In this document: piece after piece, positions 59,077-64,000 of the stretch
Numbering within the stretch: position 1 is the stretch's first letter
How the letters are laid out: the number at the start of each line of letters is the position of its first letter
Assembly (NCBI RefSeq): GCF_014639155.1
Contig: NZ_BMFT01000001.1
Span: forward strand, 2,790,001-2,854,000
Length of the DNA stretch: 64,000 nt
Reading direction: 5' to 3'
Source: Paenibacillus segetis
GTDB taxonomy: Bacteria > Bacillota > Bacilli > Paenibacillales > Paenibacillaceae
Notes under the pieces: model-generated
Told to the model about the DNA's origin: nothing
Databases searched by the model: none
The model's input: the letters and a program-made list of their open reading frames with translations, nothing else
Translations under genes and position numbers: made by a program

Positions 59077-59966
59077 TATGATTTTTCCCCCTCCAATGAT
59101 TTTGGTGCTGTAATAACAATCTTCTCCCCATCAAATTCCATACTTGCTCGGCCACCAATACCCACGGCTTCCAAATACTCCTTCGGAACTTGAAGTCGTC
59201 CAACCCGGTCAACAACGACAAACGCTTCATGAATCTCCTGAAGTCCACCTTCAGAGAAACCGTCCATTGTAGCCAAATCCAGATTAGGGTTCCGTTTCAA
59301 AAATTCCGTACTCGTCAAGCCGTCCCGAATAGCAACCACTCGGTCCACTTTACTTGCTAACGTTAAATCATGGGTAACGATAACTATCGTAATCCCCACC
59401 TCACGATTAACGTCACGGAAAATTTTCATAATCTGATCCGATGTTGCTGTATCAACAGATCCTGTTGGTTCATCAGCTAGTAGCATCTGCGGGCGGTTAG
59501 ATAGGGATATTGCAATCGCTACACGCTGTTGTTCTCCTCCTGAAAGTTGATGCAGCTTATTGTGCATACGATCTTTTAGCCCAACCCATTCCAGCAATTG
59601 TTTGGCGTAAGCACGGTCTACTTTGCCTGTAAGCATCATCGGCATTTCCACATTTTCTAGTGCCGTCAAGTAAGGCAACAGGTTACGAGCATTGTTCTGC
59701 CACACGAAGCCCACGGTCTTACGTTTGTATTCAACCAATTGCTCATCTTGGATCTTAAGTAGATCCCATCCACCGACGGACACCTGACCGGCAGTAGGCC
59801 GGTCGAGTCCACCTAGAATATTTAGCAACGTCGATTTACCACTACCACTGTTACCAATAATCGCCATCATTTCCCCTTGTTCAACGGTCAAATTTAGTCC
59901 TTGGAGTGCTACGACTTCAATATCCTCGGATTTAAAAATTTTGACCAAACCCTCACAATGGATCAT
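59076..59966 (-). CDS. ABC transporter ATPase fused to a C-terminal AbrB-like domain
   Basis: Residues 1-220 form a MacB/LolD-type ABC ATPase: Walker A IGNSGSGKSTLL, Q-loop GFVWQNN, signature LSGGEQQRVA, Walker B MLLADEPTGSVD and H-loop IVTHD. A linker leads to about residues 247-287, VVVDRVGRLQVPKEYLEAVG and ASMEFDGEKIVITAP, which has the swapped-hairpin AbrB/MazE pattern. The ATG at 59966 has GAGAGGAG seven bases upstream and lies one base after the permease stop. The AbrB-like part could mediate dimerisation, contact with the permease or DNA binding. Confidence 0.92.
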   Translation of the reverse strand: MIHCEGLVKIFKSEDIEVVALQGLNLTVEQGEMMAIIGNSGSGKSTLLNILGGLDRPTAGQVSVGGWDLLKIQDEQLVEYKRKTVGFVWQNNARNLLPYLTALENVEMPMMLTGKVDRAYAKQLLEWVGLKDRMHNKLHQLSGGEQQRVAIAISLSNRPQMLLADEPTGSVDTATSDQIMKIFRDVNREVGITIVIVTHDLTLASKVDRVVAIRDGLTSTEFLKRNPNLDLATMDGFSEGGLQEIHEAFVVVDRVGRLQVPKEYLEAVGIGGRASMEFDGEKIVITAPKSLEGEKS

Positions 59967-59967
59967 C

Positions 59968-62856
59968 TTAACGCTCCTCTCCCATTTTAACCGCTTGATG
60001 TACACGAAGACGGCGAATCTGCCAGAATAAAAGGCCAGCACCGAGCAACAGCATAACCAGTACGACTACATACAATTGGAGCGTATCCTGAGCGTTAAAT
60101 ACAATCCTGAATGGTGGTACCTGCGTTGTGACGTTATCGGCTGTCTGTAGGAATGGAAGGTATAGCTTACCAACTACCTTACCAATGACGATCCCCAGAA
60201 TGATCGATAATCCTGCTGTTAAGATTTGTTCCGCCAGCAGCATGAGGGTTAATTGTCTACGCGATAACCCCATAGCCCGGAGGATACCAAATTGTACAAC
60301 CCTACCAGATAAATTAAAGAACCAATAAAGAACGTATCCGATCAAGGAAACAATGACCGATACGAGGAAACCTAAACTCAAGATACCAAATACCCCACCT
60401 CGGGTCGGAAGTTTACTCTGTTTAACCAGCTCGCTACGTACATCCTTTACCGAGTACAGATCAACACCCTGTTCACTAAGTTTAGTCGCAAGTGGATTCA
60501 CCTTTGCCCCAGGCTCCATTTTCAACCAAACTTCATAAGGAATTAAAGGACCCTGATCATAAATGTAATCTAAGTTAGCAATGATAAACGGTGTTTCATC
60601 GGGATATTGAGTAGGCCAATACGGCACAATGCCATAAACCGCTAAATCAATAGATGCTTCACCAACCGTAATTGTAAATATGTCGCCAACTTTTAGCTTA
60701 TATTTCTCGGCAAGTTTTGTCGGTACTAGAGCAGCACTTTCATTCATGCCTAATAAATTTAAATACTCAAATGGATGTACCGGGAAAAGATCGTTCCGGA
60801 ACCATGCCACTTTAGAGAAATCAACATTATCGATTCCCATAATGATACCTTGACCAGCAGAACGGCCGGACACGATGATGTTGCCCTTGGTTTGAAGAAC
60901 CCGCGCGGCAGCTTCCACACCGTCTAGTTTACGGAATACTTCAAATGGAGGTTCCGAATAAATAAGTTTCGTTGGTTGAGAACCTTGACCGCCTCCTTGC
61001 CCCCCGCCTCCAGGATTTCCACCTGGTTGACCACCAGAGCCACCTTGGCCGCCTCCTTGACCATTACCGCTCTTAGAAGGCTTAGACACCTCCGCTGTCG
61101 ATTCCCATACCGTCTGCATGACAACGTCCGCACCAAACTTATAAAGCGTTCGCTCTGTCGAGTTAAGGTCAATCGTCCGCGCAGCAGACGCATTATATAC
61201 GCCAAGTCCTAGCGTTAGAACAAGCAAAATCATAAGCGGATAATAAGAAGATGCCGAACGTGATAACTGAGTTAAACTCAAATAATATGGAACCGGCAAC
61301 CATTTTTTCCCTAGCCAACCGATTAACTTCAGCAACCACGGGAAAACACGTAAGAATAACAATCCAATCGCAAATATAGCGAGTGCTGGTACGAAGAAAA
61401 GGAATGGCTGAACTTGAAGCTCATCCGTTGTCATACCGGTCTGGAATGTCAGCATTTGACGTTCAACGAACAAATAATACCCATACCCCGCAACGCCCAA
61501 TAGAACGATATCGAGGAACCAGCGCTGCCATCCTGGAAGACGATCGGATCGCGCTTGCTTCTGCTTGGCGTTGACGATCGACGACCTAGCATAAGCTATT
61601 GCAGGTATTAACGTAGCCAAAATAGCTATGACCACAGCCCCTACACCGAGTAGAAAGGCATCGAGATTAAAACCAACAGGAATTGACTTCCGATTAACGA
61701 ACTCCAAGAACCCGTTGGCGGAACCTATGCTCTTAGACATAAACCACCCTAGAAGTGGTCCTAACACCAGAGCAACTACCCCTAGTAGTAACCCCTCTAA
61801 CAGATATATTAAAATAATCTGCTTCGTTGACGCGCCTCTACTGCGAAGAACAGCGATATCACTTTGCTGTTTCTCCAGCGATTGGCGAGAGTTCATCACA
61901 ATATAGTAGAACACCATGGCAATCATCGGTGCTGCCAATGTGAAGAGCATGGTTTGCATTTGTAAGCTTTGTTTACGGAATTTGTCTAGTAGGCTACCAA
62001 ACGAAATATCCACTTTTGTATCTTTTAGCTTTTGGTACAGTTCAACATTGAGACGATCCAGTGTACTTGATAAAGGTGACAACTGTCCGGTTTTGATCTC
62101 ACGGAGATCAAATGCGTAATACCACGTGGAGTTATGTAAGGGAACCGACAGTTGTTTTAGCAAATGATCATTCATAACTTTATCACTAATAAAAAAGCTA
62201 TTCATCACGCTCTCAAAACCCTGATACCAATAAGGATCGGTATCCTTCTCAGGTTGAAAAGCGCCAACTATCTTTATCTTTAAAGTAATATCCAGCCCGC
62301 TGGACAAAGGATATTCAATGACATCACCCACATGTAAATCCTGTCTATACATTGCATCTTCCAACATCAACGCTTCAATATTTTCTCCATCTGCGCTGTC
62401 AGAGAACAATTTCCCACCAGAGATTGAAATGTGATCCTTCAAACCACTCATCGAGATGATCGACATGGTTCTTGTACGGCTGGCATCAACCTTAGTCGGA
62501 TCCTGAGGATATACCTCAGTGCTTCGAATCGCCTGAGTGTTAACAAATGCCTCGTGTGGAAAACCGATATCATTAGGAATCTCATCCGAAATGTATTTAT
62601 TGACAGCTTCAAGTCCTGCCAGATCTGTCTTGGAGCCCCCTGGTGCCTGATAACTCATAAGTAGGGAGCCTGCAGGAAGTCCTTCACTTTCTTCGATTAG
62701 TGTGCTTGATACTACACGCTTCAAGGCACCATCTGAATACATCGGAATACTAACCGTAAACGAAACAGCTACAATAAGTCCCAATAAGGTACTAATCGTT
62801 AGCCATTTCGTATTCCACATCTTACGAAACAAGAACCTTAATAGAGGTGTACCCAT
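59968..62856 (-). CDS. Large FtsX/MacB-type ABC permease with Gly-rich insertion (962 aa)
   Basis: The protein has a first membrane helix (about 17-40) and a big outer domain to about 290. A four-helix bundle follows with the FtsX pattern LRSRGASTKQIILIYLLEGLL. A second outer domain (about 560-770) precedes a last FtsX bundle (FGILRAMGLSRRQLTLMLLAEQ). Between them, at about 592-626, lies a low-complexity Gly/Gln/Ser run. This doubled layout is typical of ABC3/LolCE-like exporters that act on lipids, lipoproteins or peptides at the membrane surface. ATG overlaps the adaptor stop (TAATG). Confidence 0.92.
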   Translation of the reverse strand: MGTPLLRFLFRKMWNTKWLTISTLLGLIVAVSFTVSIPMYSDGALKRVVSSTLIEESEGLPAGSLLMSYQAPGGSKTDLAGLEAVNKYISDEIPNDIGFPHEAFVNTQAIRSTEVYPQDPTKVDASRTRTMSIISMSGLKDHISISGGKLFSDSADGENIEALMLEDAMYRQDLHVGDVIEYPLSSGLDITLKIKIVGAFQPEKDTDPYWYQGFESVMNSFFISDKVMNDHLLKQLSVPLHNSTWYYAFDLREIKTGQLSPLSSTLDRLNVELYQKLKDTKVDISFGSLLDKFRKQSLQMQTMLFTLAAPMIAMVFYYIVMNSRQSLEKQQSDIAVLRSRGASTKQIILIYLLEGLLLGVVALVLGPLLGWFMSKSIGSANGFLEFVNRKSIPVGFNLDAFLLGVGAVVIAILATLIPAIAYARSSIVNAKQKQARSDRLPGWQRWFLDIVLLGVAGYGYYLFVERQMLTFQTGMTTDELQVQPFLFFVPALAIFAIGLLFLRVFPWLLKLIGWLGKKWLPVPYYLSLTQLSRSASSYYPLMILLVLTLGLGVYNASAARTIDLNSTERTLYKFGADVVMQTVWESTAEVSKPSKSGNGQGGGQGGSGGQPGGNPGGGGQGGGQGSQPTKLIYSEPPFEVFRKLDGVEAAARVLQTKGNIIVSGRSAGQGIIMGIDNVDFSKVAWFRNDLFPVHPFEYLNLLGMNESAALVPTKLAEKYKLKVGDIFTITVGEASIDLAVYGIVPYWPTQYPDETPFIIANLDYIYDQGPLIPYEVWLKMEPGAKVNPLATKLSEQGVDLYSVKDVRSELVKQSKLPTRGGVFGILSLGFLVSVIVSLIGYVLYWFFNLSGRVVQFGILRAMGLSRRQLTLMLLAEQILTAGLSIILGIVIGKVVGKLYLPFLQTADNVTTQVPPFRIVFNAQDTLQLYVVVLVMLLLGAGLLFWQIRRLRVHQAVKMGEER

Positions 62857-63953
62857 TAACGACCCACTACTTTCTGTCCTGGTGTGAGTCCTTTAACGAT
62901 TTCCAAATCTGTCGCTGTTTGCATGCCAACCTCCACATCAACCTCGCGCTTCGAACCATCTTCCTCAATAACCTGAACATAAGTCCGAGATCCGATCGAC
63001 CGCAGAACAGAAATAGGAATAACCACCGCATTTTCTTTCTTCTCGGTTACGATTTTAACGCCAAGCTGACGGCCACGTTCCATATCAGCTGGCCATTTAT
63101 CCAGTTGAACAATGAGATATTGGTCAATGCTATCTTTCTTAGGAGGCGTTCCCCCACCGTTACCATTACCATTGCCAGAAGAAGTGTCGGTATTACTCGG
63201 CATTACCTTGACTTTGCCTTCAAATACCCCGACTGAGTTAATGTCTACCGTTGCTCTCATCCCAACAGAGAGCTTCTCCAGATCCTCTTTGGAAAAGGAA
63301 GCCGCCACGACCAGTGATGATGTATCCGAAATAATTCCTAGCGACTCGTAACTCTTCACGATTCCACCTTTCTCGGCACTCATCGAAACAATCGTACCTG
63401 AGAATGGGGCCGTAAGTGTTCCTTCCGCTATTTTCTTCTCCAAATCAACTAATGCTTGGCGTTGGTCCTCAAAGACGATAGACGCCTTCTCAAATTCAAA
63501 ATCATCCATCTCTTCTCGCTTACGTAGCGTTTCTTTCATTGTGATCTCTTGCTGACGGAATTCTAGTTGTGCCTTACGAAGGTCCTTCTCAAGTGCTTCA
63601 ACATCCAGCTCTACAAGCACAGCGCCTGCTTTAACCTTATCTCCTGCCTTGACAAGAACATTCTTAATATGTAGACCATCCGCTGTAAAATATAATGGTT
63701 CCTCACGCTGACTCATTAGCTTACCAACCGCAGAAACTGTCTTCTCTAAGGTATCTGTACGCACCACATATTCCGGTTTCTTAGAAACCGTCGGTGGGGT
63801 GATTACAGGAAGATCTTCTTCTTGTTCTTCATTTGGAAGCAAAGAACAACCTGCTGTCATAAGCAAAATAATAGATAATGATATAAGTACCAATGCACGG
63901 GTAATTCCCCGCTTTTTATTCAACAAATTTTCCATCCACCATTTCATAGACAT
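62856..63953 (-). CDS. HlyD/MacA-like lipoprotein adaptor (efflux periplasmic adaptor type)
   Basis: The 365-residue protein has a lipoprotein signal (ALVLISLSIILLMTAGCS, Cys near 36). Next come a barrel-sandwich (biotinyl-like) half VLVKAGDKVKAGAVLVELD, a short coiled coil (about 108-165), the second half APFSGTIVSMSAEKGGIV, and a beta barrel with VGMRATVDINSVGVFEGKV. A Gly/Asn-rich insertion lies at about 255-270. The C-terminal part resembles the membrane-proximal domain (VVIPISVLRSIG). It should bridge the permease and the wall side. ATG 63953 is eight bases after GGAGGT and lies 38 bases inside the upstream ATPase gene. Confidence 0.92.
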   Translation of the reverse strand: MSMKWWMENLLNKKRGITRALVLISLSIILLMTAGCSLLPNEEQEEDLPVITPPTVSKKPEYVVRTDTLEKTVSAVGKLMSQREEPLYFTADGLHIKNVLVKAGDKVKAGAVLVELDVEALEKDLRKAQLEFRQQEITMKETLRKREEMDDFEFEKASIVFEDQRQALVDLEKKIAEGTLTAPFSGTIVSMSAEKGGIVKSYESLGIISDTSSLVVAASFSKEDLEKLSVGMRATVDINSVGVFEGKVKVMPSNTDTSSGNGNGNGGGTPPKKDSIDQYLIVQLDKWPADMERGRQLGVKIVTEKKENAVVIPISVLRSIGSRTYVQVIEEDGSKREVDVEVGMQTATDLEIVKGLTPGQKVVGR

Positions 63954-64000
63954 GGTCCGCTACCTCCAAGATTGTAGGATCGTGTGTAGTCATACAAATC
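63916..64000 (-). CDS. ABC transporter ATPase (C-terminal end only)
   Basis: The minus strand from the window edge reads CMTTHDPTILEVADHVYEMV and ends DGKFVE at a TAA (63916-63918). THD is the H-loop of an ABC ATPase of the MacB/LolD type, followed by the usual D-xV-xxxxDG ending. The rest lies outside the window. It overlaps the adaptor gene by 38 bases. This makes two ATPase genes in the operon. Confidence 0.82.
   Translation of the reverse strand, partial: ICMTTHDPTILEVADHVYEMVDGKFVE

Overview
The window reads as a chromosomal segment of a spore-forming, low-to-mid GC Bacillales bacterium, most likely Paenibacillus or a close relative. Supporting this are the Bacillus-type gene set (ylbF/ylbG, ylaN next to ftsW, ccpA with ytxJ, acsA divergent from acuA/acuC, rpsD, yktB), spore-related small proteins (Spo0E-like, YjcZ-like, CotD-like), bacillithiol-type YtxJ, consensus sigma-A promoters and GGAGG ribosome binding sites. 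Intergenic gaps are short and many gene ends carry Rho-independent terminators. No phage, transposase, rRNA or CRISPR array was seen.

Layout. 1-6.1 kb (minus): partial LysR regulator, a hypothetical gene, ylbG, ylbF, a two-gene XPB-type helicase module and a CBS-pair protein. 6.1-16 kb: M20 amidohydrolase, YugN-like protein, ftsW, Asp23 protein, CaCA cation antiporter, ylaN, a truncated HPr-like protein, M29 aminopeptidase, a lipoprotein and a GAF-GAF-GGDEF diguanylate cyclase. 16-20.4 kb: rpsD behind a strong promoter and a structured leader, then a class A PBP with two FN3 domains. 20.5-26.7 kb: acetate and carbon-control locus (acsA divergent from acuA-acuC, mtnN, ccpA, ytxJ) with a consensus CcpA site in the acsA/acuA gap. 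26.7-40.8 kb: housekeeping genes (DJ-1/PfpI protein, stand-alone ptsI, a divergent aroA, gndA, yktB, MFS exporter, Orn/Lys/Arg decarboxylase, DUF1292, MBL hydrolase, DUF3892, GNAT).

40.8-43.1 kb is a small-protein, sporulation-flavoured accessory stretch: tRNA-Val, a Spo0E-like gene with a folded leader, YjcZ-like and His-rich peptides, closed by a second copy of the tRNA-Val 3' end plus terminator. 43.1-55.3 kb: polysaccharide deacetylase, trhO, a Cys-rich SufR-like regulator, DUF1450, sodA, a LacI regulator divergent from ROK kinase and manA, DinB, an MBL lipoprotein/DUF3006 pair with a LexA-like box, DUF4395, an eight-repeat BIG2 protein, ung. 55.4-57.2 kb: tRNA-Leu, five small coding units (one apparently broken) and tRNA-Ile2/tRNA-fMet.

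57.5-64 kb (minus) is a tightly coupled export-type operon: ABC ATPase (partial), HlyD-like lipoprotein adaptor, giant FtsX-type permease, a second ABC ATPase fused to an AbrB-like domain, and a family 1 solute-binding lipoprotein. This mixture is the best candidate for an unusual system. Other points worth attention are an HPr-like protein lacking the phospho-histidine region, a gene with an apparent ATA start and a frameshift, an EPSP synthase altered in the glyphosate-site motif, and the LexA-like box.
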